Shown here piece after piece: positions 25,657 to 34,000 of a stretch of 64,000 nt of DNA. Both the position numbers and the translations under genes were made by a program. How positions within the stretch are numbered: position 1 is the first letter of the stretch; each line of letters starts with the position of its first letter. The stretch is from Lewinellaceae bacterium. GTDB taxonomy: Bacteria; Bacteroidota; Bacteroidia; Chitinophagales; Saprospiraceae. Under the pieces are notes generated by a model. That model searched no databases and was not told where the DNA came from. It saw only the letters and a program-made list of their open reading frames with translations. The stretch spans positions 1,178,001 to 1,242,000 of the forward strand of contig JACJXX010000002.1 of the NCBI GenBank assembly GCA_020636435.1, read 5' to 3'.

Positions 25657-25690
25657 AAAAAAAAGCCTGCACCGAAGGGATTGGTGCAGG
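25657..25690 (-). terminator. Terminator-like hairpin of tandem unit 3, downstream of the kinase gene
   Basis: On the minus strand CCTGCACC and GGTGCAGG form a perfect 8-bp stem with a 9-nt loop, then C and eight Ts. It is the first strong terminator after the histidine kinase stop at 25838. Confidence 0.65.
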
Positions 25691-25837
25691 AGGTTCAAAC
25701 AAACATACTATGAGAAAACTGGTACGAAGATAAACCCTTAAAATGAAAGAAACCCGGCCGATGAATGTATGGCGCCCTACAGGCAGGGAGTGGTCGGTAT
25801 AAATTAGGAAGCGGTAATGCCGGATAGGAAAAGGAGG

Positions 25838-27763
25838 TCATTTTATCTGGATTTCCATGATCGGGATCATGATTTCCACCCGGGTGCCTTTGGCTTCGCC
25901 CGTTTGCTCGTCTTTCAGGTCGATGGTATGGACGAAGGTATCCTTATCCTTGGAGTTGTGGAGGATTTCCAGGCGTTTCTCCGTTATATTGGTGCCCCGG
26001 GAGCGGTGGTTGTTGTACTGGGGGTCCTGCATCCTCAACTGGCGGGCCTTTTCCCGGCCGATGCCGTTGTCTTCCACTACGCAAAGGATGGTGTCTTCGT
26101 CGTAAAGAAAGAAAAGGACTCTGATCAGGCCATCCCGTTTGGTGCGCAGGCCGTGTTCGATGGCGTTCTCCACGTAGGGCTGGACGATCATCGTGGGCAC
26201 GCCGAGGATGTCTTCCTCGATCTCTTCGTCGATAATGATCTCGTACTTCAACCGGTCTTCGAAGCGCAACTTTTCATTGATAAAGAGATAATCCTCCAGG
26301 AATTCGATCTCCTTTTCCAGAGAGATGATCTCCATGTCGGAGTATTCCAGGCTTTGGCGCATCAGCTGGGCGAACTTGGCCAGGTATTTGGCGGCAGAGG
26401 TAATTTCGTTGGAGGTAATGTAATTCTGGATGGAGTTCAGGGCGTTGTACATGAAGTGCGGGTTCATCTGCGCGCGCAGGGCCTTCAACTGGAGGCGGGT
26501 GGCCTGCAGGCGCAATAACTCCGTCTCCTGCTTTTTCTTTTCCGCTTCATATTTCACTTCCAGCTCCAATTGCTTCCTTCTATCCACCTGCTCGATATTT
26601 TTTTCCAGGTACTGATCGTGCAGGCATTGGTAGCGGTAGGCATTTTCATAATCCTTCAGGTTGGAGTAGTATTTGGCAAAATCCTTGCAGACGCCGGAGA
26701 GCTGCTTGTAATCCTGGATGAGCTGAGCGTATTCCAGGGCCTGCGTATAATGAACCAGGGCGCGCTCCGGCTCTCCCTGCTCCTCGTAAAGGCGCCCCCG
26801 CCAGGCTTCGATGATGGAAAAATTGTAATAATCTTCTTCCGATTTATGCTTGTACAGGTGTTCGGCCCGGTCGAAGAGCCCCAGGGCGTCTTCATACAGG
26901 CCCTTCTCATAGTAGCAGTATCCCAGGTTGGCGTAGGCGCTGGCGCGGGCATACTCGCTGATGTCGTCGGTAATGTCGATGGCCTTGCGGAAATACTCTT
27001 CTGCGTTCTCCTGGTCGTTGAGAGCGATATACCCGATGCCCACGTTGAGGTAGTGCCAGGACAGGCGGGTGCGCATGCCCATCGTCTCGCACATATTGAC
27101 CACCTTGAGGTAGGAGCGCACGCTTTTTTCCCGGTCGTCGTTGCGTTCGTAAACCTTGCCCAGCCCGGAATGGATAAGCGTCAGGAAGTAATAATCTTTC
27201 AGCTCCAGCGTTTGCCCCAGCATCGTAATGCTTTTATCGGCGGCCAGCAGCAGCTCTATGGCGCGGGAATAATTGCCGTAGTGCAGGTTCATGAACCCTT
27301 CGCGGCAGGTAATGCGGGCCAGCAGGCGGTCGTCCGGAAAGCTCTTGAGCAACTTGCCGGCCTTTTCCAGGTACCGGGTCACCTTGTCCATCTTTTCCTG
27401 GTTCATGCACACGCCCGCATAATCGATATAGGCCTCCGCCTGCTGTTTGATGGTGCCCCGCTCCTCCAGTATTTCGATCGTTTTCAGGAAATGGCTCTCC
27501 GCAGCGGAAAAATTATACAGCTGGTTGTCGATGGTGGCCGAGTACCAGTGGTAATCGAGTTTGAAATCGAGGTTGTTGTACTCCCCCAAAATATTGTACA
27601 ATTCGGAGAGCAACTCCTGGGCCCGGCGAACGTTGGTGTAGGTATAATGGCCGGCCAGCTTATCCAGCGAGATCAGGCGCTGTAAGGGGTCCTTCTGTTG
27701 GCGGAGCTTATACTCCAGCTCGCTGACATTGATCACTTGCGGAACAGGGCTTCCTAGAAACAT
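25838..27763 (-). CDS. Cytoplasmic TPR histidine kinase, LytS type
   Basis: 641 residues with no signal peptide or membrane helix. Residues 15-395 are about nine TPR units (for example ASAYANLGYCYYEKGLYEDAL). A charged coiled coil at about 400-427 leads to the LytS-type kinase: ALRAQMNPHFMYNALNSIQN with phospho-acceptor His436, N box QPYVENAIEHG (~528-538) and G box EDNGIGREKA (~564). It should phosphorylate the LytTR regulator encoded upstream. With a soluble TPR sensor it probably reads an internal ligand; peptide-binding TPR sensors are known in the RRNPP family of Firmicutes. The start codon is only ~10 bp past the T-run of a terminator, so expression probably needs read-through. Confidence 0.9.
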   Translation of the reverse strand: MFLGSPVPQVINVSELEYKLRQQKDPLQRLISLDKLAGHYTYTNVRRAQELLSELYNILGEYNNLDFKLDYHWYSATIDNQLYNFSAAESHFLKTIEILEERGTIKQQAEAYIDYAGVCMNQEKMDKVTRYLEKAGKLLKSFPDDRLLARITCREGFMNLHYGNYSRAIELLLAADKSITMLGQTLELKDYYFLTLIHSGLGKVYERNDDREKSVRSYLKVVNMCETMGMRTRLSWHYLNVGIGYIALNDQENAEEYFRKAIDITDDISEYARASAYANLGYCYYEKGLYEDALGLFDRAEHLYKHKSEEDYYNFSIIEAWRGRLYEEQGEPERALVHYTQALEYAQLIQDYKQLSGVCKDFAKYYSNLKDYENAYRYQCLHDQYLEKNIEQVDRRKQLELEVKYEAEKKKQETELLRLQATRLQLKALRAQMNPHFMYNALNSIQNYITSNEITSAAKYLAKFAQLMRQSLEYSDMEIISLEKEIEFLEDYLFINEKLRFEDRLKYEIIIDEEIEEDILGVPTMIVQPYVENAIEHGLRTKRDGLIRVLFFLYDEDTILCVVEDNGIGREKARQLRMQDPQYNNHRSRGTNITEKRLEILHNSKDKDTFVHTIDLKDEQTGEAKGTRVEIMIPIMEIQIK

Positions 27764-27772
27764 AATTGCAAT

Positions 27773-27817
27773 AAGAATAATAAAAAGGGCTATATCTCAT
27801 CGCAGAGATATAGCCCT
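27773..27817 (-). terminator. Terminator between peptide gene and kinase gene
   Basis: On the minus strand AGGGCTATATCTC and GAGATATAGCCCT form a perfect 13-bp stem (27786-27798 with 27805-27817), 6-nt loop, followed by TTTTTATTATT. It starts 25 bp after the peptide stop and its T-run ends about 10 bp before the kinase ATG, leaving no room for a separate promoter between them. Confidence 0.85.
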
Positions 27818-27842
27818 CAAGATACTATATTTTTAGATATGG

Positions 27843-27986
27843 TTACTGGGGCACTATGCCGCCGCAACCATTATTCCAGTTCTTGTTCTTGCCCTTTTTG
27901 CCCCCAACGATCTTTTTCATATCGTCCTTCTTGATCGTTTTAAGGTCTTTCTTCAGGTCGTCGAGATTTTTCTTGGATTTTCCCAT
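27843..27986 (-). CDS. Double-glycine leader peptide, signal or bacteriocin-like precursor
   Basis: A 47-codon frame with ATG at 27986 and TAA at 27843. It starts MGKSKKNLDDLKKDLKTIKK, continues DDMKKIVGG, and ends with a core KKGKNKNWNNGCGGIVPQ. The amphipathic, Lys/Asp/Leu-rich leader with a hydrophobic residue before Gly-Gly (residues 28-29) is the form cleaved by C39-peptidase ABC exporters in bacteriocin and ComC-type pheromone precursors. The 18-residue core has one Cys, one Trp and a +5 charge at its start. It lies between the LytTR regulator gene and the TPR kinase gene on the same strand and is followed by a strong terminator. Coding is supported by frame, placement and the GG motif; export, cleavage and signalling are inferred. 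No exporter gene is adjacent. Confidence 0.68.
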   Translation of the reverse strand: MGKSKKNLDDLKKDLKTIKKDDMKKIVGGKKGKNKNWNNGCGGIVPQ

Positions 27987-28007
27987 AGTATTTCATTTTG
28001 TGTAAGT

Positions 28008-28033
28008 GGTATCAAGCATTTCATTTTGATACC
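28008..28033. promoter_or_regulatory. Dyad upstream of the peptide gene
   Basis: GGTATCAA (28008-28015) and TTGATACC (28026-28033) form a perfect 8-bp inverted repeat 22 bp upstream of the peptide ATG. The 11-mer ATTTCATTTTG also repeats directly at 27990 and 28018. Either could be an operator for the adjacent LytTR regulator. Further upstream, TTTG-N18-TATTTTTT (about 28050-28095, minus strand) is a weak promoter candidate. Nothing else is visible in 27987-28255. Confidence 0.45.
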
Positions 28034-28255
28034 GCTACTTGTCAGTAAAAGTAAAAAAATATTCTATCGCCACGAAGCCCAAAGGCAAGCCTGGCTTACA
28101 TTTTTTTATAATAAATAAATAGAAACCCCATGCCTTTTGGGCATTCCGGTTTCGTTTGTTTATCGTCAACTGGGTATGTAGCTACGCCTGGATGGGGTAG
28201 ATGGAAAATGAAGAGGCCGCAAAGTTGCTCCTTTTATCTGAAAAGGGCAAGCCTT

Positions 28256-29017
28256 TTATAAACCTTCCTGCAGGCGTTTCATCTGCTCCATAAAAGCAGG
28301 CCGGCGCCGGCGGGAAACTTCAATTTTGATGTCGTCATCCATAATCAGATAACCACCATCACCCTTAACAAATTTTCGCATGTAGTTCAGGTTAATAACG
28401 TGCCGTTTATGAACGCGGTAGAAGTTGAAGGGGGTTAGCAGGTCCTCGTAAGCTTTAATGGTTTTCGAGGCTGTTATTCGTTCTCCGCTGTGGAGGTAGA
28501 TGTGCGTATAATTATCTTCTGCTTCGAAGCGGACAATATCCCGTATGTTCACGAAATAAATGCCATCCAAAGCAGAAATGCTCATCTTGGTGAAGGCGTT
28601 AGGATTGTTGTAGTAGCTGTTGAAAATCTCCAGCCGCCGGTCTATCTGCCCGTCGCGCCGGGGGCGGATGCGCGCGACGGCATCTTTGAGCTCATCGGGG
28701 TCGATCGGCTTGAGAACATAGCCTATGGAACTGTAATTGCAGGCCTTGATGGCAAAATCCTGATAAGCCGTAACAAAAATGACCTCAAAGCCGACCGGCT
28801 GAAGCTGGTTGAGCAACTGAAAAACCTGGCCATCCGGCAAGCTGATATCCAGAAAGGCGACATCCGGGTCGATACCTGGGCTGGCTAACAGGTTTAGTGC
28901 CTCCTCGTTGGTGGTGGCTTCCCCGATCACCTCGACCTCCTCGCAATATTTGCCAAGGAGGTTTTTCAGATTATTCAACCCTTTGACTTCATCCTCTACG
29001 ATAACGGCTTTTATCAC
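28256..29017 (-). CDS. LytTR-family response regulator
   Basis: 253 residues. The receiver domain has the acidic pair VEDE (7-10), the phospho-acceptor Asp in VAFLDISLPDG, Thr in FVTAYQDFA and Lys in GYVLKPIDP. The LytTR DNA-binding domain covers about 145-250 (SALDGIYFVNIRDIVRFEAEDNYTHIYL, FYRVHKRHVINLNYMRKF). It acts as the cytoplasmic transcription partner of a LytS-type kinase. It is the first gene of the regulator-peptide-kinase set on the minus strand, 269 bp before the peptide gene, so that gene or the set itself is its likely target. Confidence 0.93.
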   Translation of the reverse strand: MIKAVIVEDEVKGLNNLKNLLGKYCEEVEVIGEATTNEEALNLLASPGIDPDVAFLDISLPDGQVFQLLNQLQPVGFEVIFVTAYQDFAIKACNYSSIGYVLKPIDPDELKDAVARIRPRRDGQIDRRLEIFNSYYNNPNAFTKMSISALDGIYFVNIRDIVRFEAEDNYTHIYLHSGERITASKTIKAYEDLLTPFNFYRVHKRHVINLNYMRKFVKGDGGYLIMDDDIKIEVSRRRRPAFMEQMKRLQEGL

Positions 29018-29464
29018 GGCCTTCCGATTTTTGTTGCAGAATTCACAGGCAACCGGGCATATTGCGCCTTTCTACCAACATAGCCTCTCGTTTATGGTAA
29101 GATTGTACGGGGAATTTAGAAAAATGTTTCCCTTTTGAAGTTGGTTTCTTCGTGTCCGGCCTTGTAGCCGGCAATTTTTTTTCAGGCTGTTGGATGTAGA
29201 ATTAACGCCTCTCAAAGCTCTCGGTCTGTAGTTCTTGTGTCTCTATCGTTAATTGAATCGTGTTACAATACTAAGCAACAAAATAAATTAAAAATAATCG
29301 GATATAAAAATTTTTGTCAAATATTTTTTACTGGAAAAAACTCCCGCCCTTTTCGCAAAAGCGCATCCCCGAATCGCTTTCCTCCCCTGCACAAAAGACA
29401 AAACAACGAAAAAATGCAGATAGCCTCCCAAAGCTTTGTATTTTCTGGCCGCAAATGAGAATTT
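29018..29464. other. AT-rich gap between regulator and channel genes
   Basis: No gene found. A weak plus-strand terminator-like hairpin CCGGC-CTTGTA-GCCGG (29156-29171) is followed by CAA and eight Ts, with no gene before it. The divergent promoters of the regulator and the channel must lie here, but neither shows a convincing TAnnTTTG element. Confidence 0.4.
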
Positions 29465-30301
29465 ATGACTGTTGTCCAAAAAAATAAACTCAAGGAAAAA
29501 ATCCACGAAATCATTTTCGAGGCCGATACCCCGGCGGGTAAACTGTTCGATGTAGTATTGCTCATCCTGATCATGGCCAGCGTACTGGTCGTCATGTTGG
29601 AAAGCGTTCAGGGGCTGCAGGCCCGATACAGCAATTTTTTCTACGCTCTGGAGTGGGCCTTTACCGTTATTTTCACCATCGAATACCTCCTGAGGCTGTA
29701 TTGCGTGTACCGCCCGGCCAAATACGCCACTTCTTTTTTCGGGGTTATCGACCTGCTGGCCATTTTGCCTGCCTACATCAGCCTCTTCATTTACGGCACC
29801 CAGTATTTGCTGGTCATCCGCGCCCTTCGGCTGCTGAGGGTGTTCCGGATTTTCAAGCTCGGCCATTTTATGTCAGAAGGCGAGGTCATCGTGCGTGCCC
29901 TGAAGGCCAGCCGGGCCAAAATCACCGTATTCCTGACTTTCATCCTGCTGCTCGTCGTCATCATCGGATCTGTCATGTACCTGGTGGAGGGCGGCCAGAA
30001 TGAAGATTTCTCCAGCATCCCCCGCAGCATCTACTGGACCATCGTCACCCTCACTACCGTCGGCTATGGCGACATCACGCCCGCCACCGAACTGGGGCAG
30101 TTCCTCTCCGCCTTCATCATGATCCTGGGATACGCTATCCTGGCCGTGCCCACCGGCATCGTTTCCGCCGAAATGGTGGCTGACATCAGAAGGGCGCCCC
30201 GCAACAACACCCAGGCCTGCCGCTATTGCGGCCGCGAAGGGCATGCGGATGATGCGGTGTATTGCAAGTATTGTGGGGAGCGGTTGAATGAGGGTGAGTA
30301 G
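29465..30301 (+). CDS. Voltage-gated K+ channel with C-terminal zinc ribbon
   Basis: 278 residues, six membrane segments. S4 carries regularly spaced Arg (IRALRLLRVFRIFKLG), the pore helix and filter read YWTIVTLTTVGYGDITP, and S6 is AFIMILGYAILAVPTGIV. TVGYGD specifies K+ selectivity. The C-terminal ~35 residues form a zinc ribbon with CRYC and CKYC knuckles (CRYCGREGHADDAVYCKYCG), a cytoplasmic add-on in place of RCK or cNMP domains. It sets membrane potential as a tetramer in the inner membrane. Monocistronic; downstream lies an 800-bp repeat island. Confidence 0.92.
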   Translation: MTVVQKNKLKEKIHEIIFEADTPAGKLFDVVLLILIMASVLVVMLESVQGLQARYSNFFYALEWAFTVIFTIEYLLRLYCVYRPAKYATSFFGVIDLLAILPAYISLFIYGTQYLLVIRALRLLRVFRIFKLGHFMSEGEVIVRALKASRAKITVFLTFILLLVVIIGSVMYLVEGGQNEDFSSIPRSIYWTIVTLTTVGYGDITPATELGQFLSAFIMILGYAILAVPTGIVSAEMVADIRRAPRNNTQACRYCGREGHADDAVYCKYCGERLNEGE

Positions 30302-30353
30302 CCGAGAAGAAGGCTAATGCTTTGATTTTGAATAAGAAAGATGCTATTGATAC

Positions 30354-30384
30354 TTGCGTGGTTTCGCGTTGCGAAACCACGCAA
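30354..30384. repeat. 14-bp perfect hairpin
   Basis: TTGCGTGGTTTCGC and GCGAAACCACGCAA flank a GTT loop. The flanking sequence AGATGCTATTG occurs on both sides (about 30339 and 30405), as if the hairpin had been inserted or the flanks duplicated. No T-run follows, so it is not a terminator. Confidence 0.6.
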
Positions 30385-30504
30385 TGCTGGGCCCTGCGGG
30401 CCGTAGATGCTATTGTACCCCTGCTCGCGAGCGTCCGTCTGGCCAGCGTTCGACTGAGCTCACGCCGAAGTCCGGATAAATCTACAAGACGCGATGCGAT
30501 ACAA

Positions 30505-30572
30505 CTTGCCAGCCTCCAGGCTGGCGTAAATCAACATATTTGATCGCTCACGCCAGTCTGGAGACTGGCAGG
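30505..30572. repeat. Inverted pair of REP-like palindromes
   Basis: GCCAGCCT-CC-AGGCTGGC (30508-30525) and GCCAGTCT-GG-AGACTGGC (30552-30569) are palindromes that are inverted copies of one another, a BIME-like arrangement. The surrounding 30385-30650 contains no gene. Confidence 0.6.
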
Positions 30573-30657
30573 TTATTCCGTATCGAGACAACCTCCGTCC
30601 GCCGTAGCCTGGCGAAGGTGGAGTCTCTCGCGAACGAGGTACTATGGCGTTTTTTTA

Positions 30658-30846
30658 GAGCTTGTTGGGGAATTATCCTTCAGGCTGAAATTGTCCTTTT
30701 TATGATGATACTTCCCCGACACTCCGTGTACGGGGTAGACTGTTACGAAACGGGTCGCGTACCTGAGGGTATGCTCCCCATTTCGCGCCTTGTCTCATCA
30801 AAAAAATGATCAATTCCATCACTAAAAACAATTCCCCAACAAGCTC
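30658..30846. mobile_element. 189-bp MITE with 17-bp terminal inverted repeats
   Basis: The ends GAGCTTGTTGGGGAATT (30658-30674) and AATTCCCCAACAAGCTC (30830-30846) are perfect inverted repeats, flanked on both sides by TTA (30655-30657 and 30847-30849) as a 3-bp target duplication. The interior (about 155 bp) has no transposase frame. A TNA duplication and ends beginning GAG are features I associate with IS5-family (IS1031-like) elements, so it is probably mobilised in trans by such a transposase. Confidence 0.75.
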
Positions 30847-30920
30847 TTACAATCAAAAGAGGAATGTTGGCCATTGGCTGCACTATCTATAGTATCCACC
30901 GGCCCAAAGGGCCGCAGCAT

Positions 30921-31066
30921 CCTTTGGGCCCGTATTGGCATTCATAAAATAAACAGGGAATCCATTTAAATCGTGATAGTCGACAGGCGAGCGGCAACGC
31001 AGATCATGGCGGAGTCGCCAGCCGACATCACTTCCCTTATTAAATCATGAAACTCAATACGGGCCC
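30921..31066. repeat. Long imperfect palindrome
   Basis: CTTTGGGCCCGTATTG (from 30922) is repeated inverted as CAATACGGGCCCAAAG (to 31066). The match continues inward with gaps (CATTCAT...AACAGGGAA against TTCCCTTATT...ATGAAAC), so the 146-bp segment could fold almost end to end. Its centre is the dispersed repeat at 30972-31035. It lies 31 bp past the end of the STAND gene. Confidence 0.6.
30972..31035. repeat. Dispersed repeat, copy 1
   Basis: Aligns with 55851-55917: shared CGTGATA-TCGACAGGCGAG, then GCAA-GCAG, and GAGTCGCCAGCCGACAT. Both copies are intergenic. It forms the core of the long palindrome here. Confidence 0.7.
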
Positions 31067-31097
31067 AAAGAAGCATCCATAGCATCATTAATTCAGG

Positions 31098-34000
31098 TTA
31101 ATCACTTCTCAATCTTTTCTCTAATCTATCCGCCATCTGCCAGGCGACGTAGTAGCCATTCTCGATGCGCTCCTGCTCGGTCATACCACGTTGCAGCATC
31201 TCGTATTCGGGGTAGCCGTCGTAGAAGTGCGGATCGGAAGACTGAAAGACATCCTCAATGGTGGACTGGTCGAGAGCGTAGGCCTTGGCTTTTTGGAGGT
31301 GGGTGGCGGCGTTATCGCCCAGTAGGGTATGGGGTAGGTTCAGGCCCTGCTCCCGGATATCCAGCAGTACCTCCGCGCAGAAAAGGTGGATGTCGGCCAG
31401 GTAGACCCGGTATTCGCCCCGCTCGGCGATGGCGTGGGCTTCTTGGAGGTGCTGTACTACCTCCGCATGATCCTGATTGCTTTGCCAGGCCAGTTGGGCG
31501 AAAGCCAGGAGGATTTGGGGTTCATATTCCACCAGGTTGACCTTTCGGCTGCGGGTGAGGGCTTCGGTAAGGCAGCGTTCGGCGGTAAATAGGAGATTGC
31601 TGGGTTGGACGGTGATCATTTCTTTGATGTGTTGGAAGTGTTCGTCGTAGAAGGAGATGCTGGTGGATTGAGCAGGGAGTTGATTTTTTTGCTTGTGGGT
31701 GGTAAGTGCGGTATAACCGATTAAATAATAAGACTCTATAAAATTTCCAATGCTTGGACCCCGCTGGGCTATCCATTCTACAGCGAAATCTAATGCCTTC
31801 AACGCCCATTGCCAGGCTTCCAGACAAAAATGGGCATTTTCGCCTTCGGTTAGGCGGATTTGAAATAAATGAGCCCAGGCATAACGATAAGCAACTCTTC
31901 CCGCACCTTGGGGGTAATTGTTTTCAGTGTAATATTTTAAGGCCTTGCCCAAATGAAAATCACTTAACTCAAATTTTCCTTGATACTTCAATATCTGCCC
32001 ATAAATAACGTTACTATCGGCTTCTTTAGACTTATTTTTTATCTTAACTGTCAAATCTTTCGCCTTTTGCGAATACAGTATTGCCACCAACTGTTGTCCC
32101 AGATAGGTTTGGGAATAAAATGCAATATTCATCAGGCTTCGTGAAAGTTCTTCTTCATTCTTATCCTCTTCACTCAGCTTGGCGAAAATCAGTAAATAGG
32201 TCATTGCCCTTTTCAATTGCCCTAACTGGCTGTAACAAAGCCCTAAATCATTGACGATAAAACCTCGCGCACTTTTGTGCTCCAATACAGGCCATTCATC
32301 CTTATCAGAAGCAAACAAACCTTTTAACAGATCAATAATCAACTCATACTGCCCCAATTGAAAAAAAATTTGATCACTAAACCGATCCCTATAAACCACA
32401 AACGCCTCCTCCAGCCGCCCCGCCCGGACCAAATGATGATACTGCTCCATCGCCGGCTCCAGGTCCTCTAAAGAAACGATCTTTTCTTTCTCCGGTATAG
32501 CACCATAGTAGCCAATCGCCCTTTCGTGTACAGTCATTTTTCCACTTAACTGATCGTATAAAAAGCTGCGCAGGATAGGATGAAAATCAAACTTATCCTC
32601 CTGCTCCTGGTAAAAAACAAAGCCCAATTGTTGCAGTTCCATCATTATTGCCCACAGACTGTCTGCATCCCAATCGGGAAAGAGCGCCTCGGCGGCCTCA
32701 AAAGTGAAGGCGGAACGAAATACGGAAAGGGCGTTGGCCACTTTCTGCTCCTGCTCGTTCAGCAATTGGTAGCTGGTTTGCAGAATCCGCTGCGGTTCGC
32801 GCTGGTCGATCAGGTTCTTTTGGTAGGCGGCGGCAATGTCTTTTGTGCGGCTGCGCTGAATGGCGGTACTCAGCAGTTTGAGCATCAGGGGGTGGAAATG
32901 GTAAACGCTTCCGGCGTTCACCATATCCTCCTGGCTGCCCTTCACCCCTTCTTTTTCGAAAAAGGCAACGGTATCGGTTTTGGACAAGCCGCGCAGGCGA
33001 AACAGTTTCACGCCCGCCAACCCCTCCAGCGGCGTTGGAAAGAGGCGGGTGGTCATCAGCGTTTTGCTCTGGCCGGCGCAGAGGCTGCGCAGGAAGCGCT
33101 CGGCTTTGGGGTTGACCGGGCTACGCTGATGCTGGTCCCACAGTTCCACAATCCGGCCCATAGATAAACCGGATTCCTGAATGTACATGGCCGTCATCTG
33201 ATTGTAGCCGCGCAGTACCCGTTCAAAGCCGTCCAGGACGAGCAGGAAGCGGTGCTGGTAGAGCCAGCGGGCTACTTCCGTAGCCTCATCTACTACTCCC
33301 AGCCCTTGGCGTGTTTCTTCCGGGATGCAGTACTGAAAGAGGTGCTTGACGAAGGTATCAAAGCCCTCATCGTAGAAGGACCACCAAATGATGCCTGCTA
33401 CTTCCACTTCTTTAGTACTGATCTCCTCCTGCAGCCATTTCCAGGCCAGGGCGCTTTTGCCCATGCCACCGATGGCCTCCACGACATACATCGGCTCTTT
33501 ATCAAACTGAAACCACTCGCTTAGGAGACGCTGTTCTTCCAGCCGGCCGGTGAAGTTTTTTACCAGGCTGTAGGGGTGGGCAATATAGGGGCGCGGCGCC
33601 AGGGGGATGGCCTTTTTAGAAGAGGAAACGAGCCGCCCGGCTTGGGCGCCTTTAGGCGCAGGATGGTGTTTCGACAGGTATTTATCGAGGTCTTTGTAGA
33701 AGGTTTGGTTGTAGTCTTTAGTACGATCAAACTCAATAAAGCGGATGCTGGATGCCTTTTCGATGGTTTCCCTAAACTCCGCCAGCTCCAGGTATCGCTT
33801 GATTTCGGCGGAGCTTTTTCCGGAAAAGCCGGTTTTGAAGTACAGGAACACCTTCTTGTCCGCCGCCAACGCCCGCTCGAATTCTTCCCGGGTGAATGCC
33901 CCAATTTTGGAGTAGAACAGCGCCACCACGATATCCGATTCCTCCAGCAGGGGGTTGATCTCATCCTGTATGCGCTCTTTGCCAGGGTAACTGCCGGATT

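Larger units (their letters stand above)
25301..25740. repeat. Three tandem ~181-bp units with hairpin and conserved box
   Basis: The box AACATACTATGAGAAAACT recurs at 25340, 25522 and 25702 (spacings 182 and 180 bp), each just after a hairpin: CTCCTACATC/GATGTAGGAG (25301-25335), CCTACACC/GATGTAGG (25488-25514), CCTGCACC/GGTGCAGG (25666-25690). The tails are also related (GGCGCCCT...GGCAGGGAGTGG). Plus-strand reading gives three mini-ORFs starting MRKL and ending after 7-8 codons. Minus-strand reading gives TATGTTTG (-7-like) then hairpin then T-run. The array fills the gap between pbpC and the convergent kinase gene. Confidence 0.8.

Noticed and set aside
25348..25740. Three mini-ORFs starting MRKL in the tandem units
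   Set aside because: Only 7-8 codons and different after the fourth codon. Kept as part of the repeat, not called as genes.
25301..25740. Tandem units as a CRISPR or tRNA cluster
   Set aside because: Spacing of about 181 bp and diverging tails do not fit CRISPR; no cloverleaf or T-loop sequence is present.
30302..31097. Possible CRISPR array
   Set aside because: The repeats are inverted pairs and single copies, with no regular direct repeats and spacers; no cas gene nearby.
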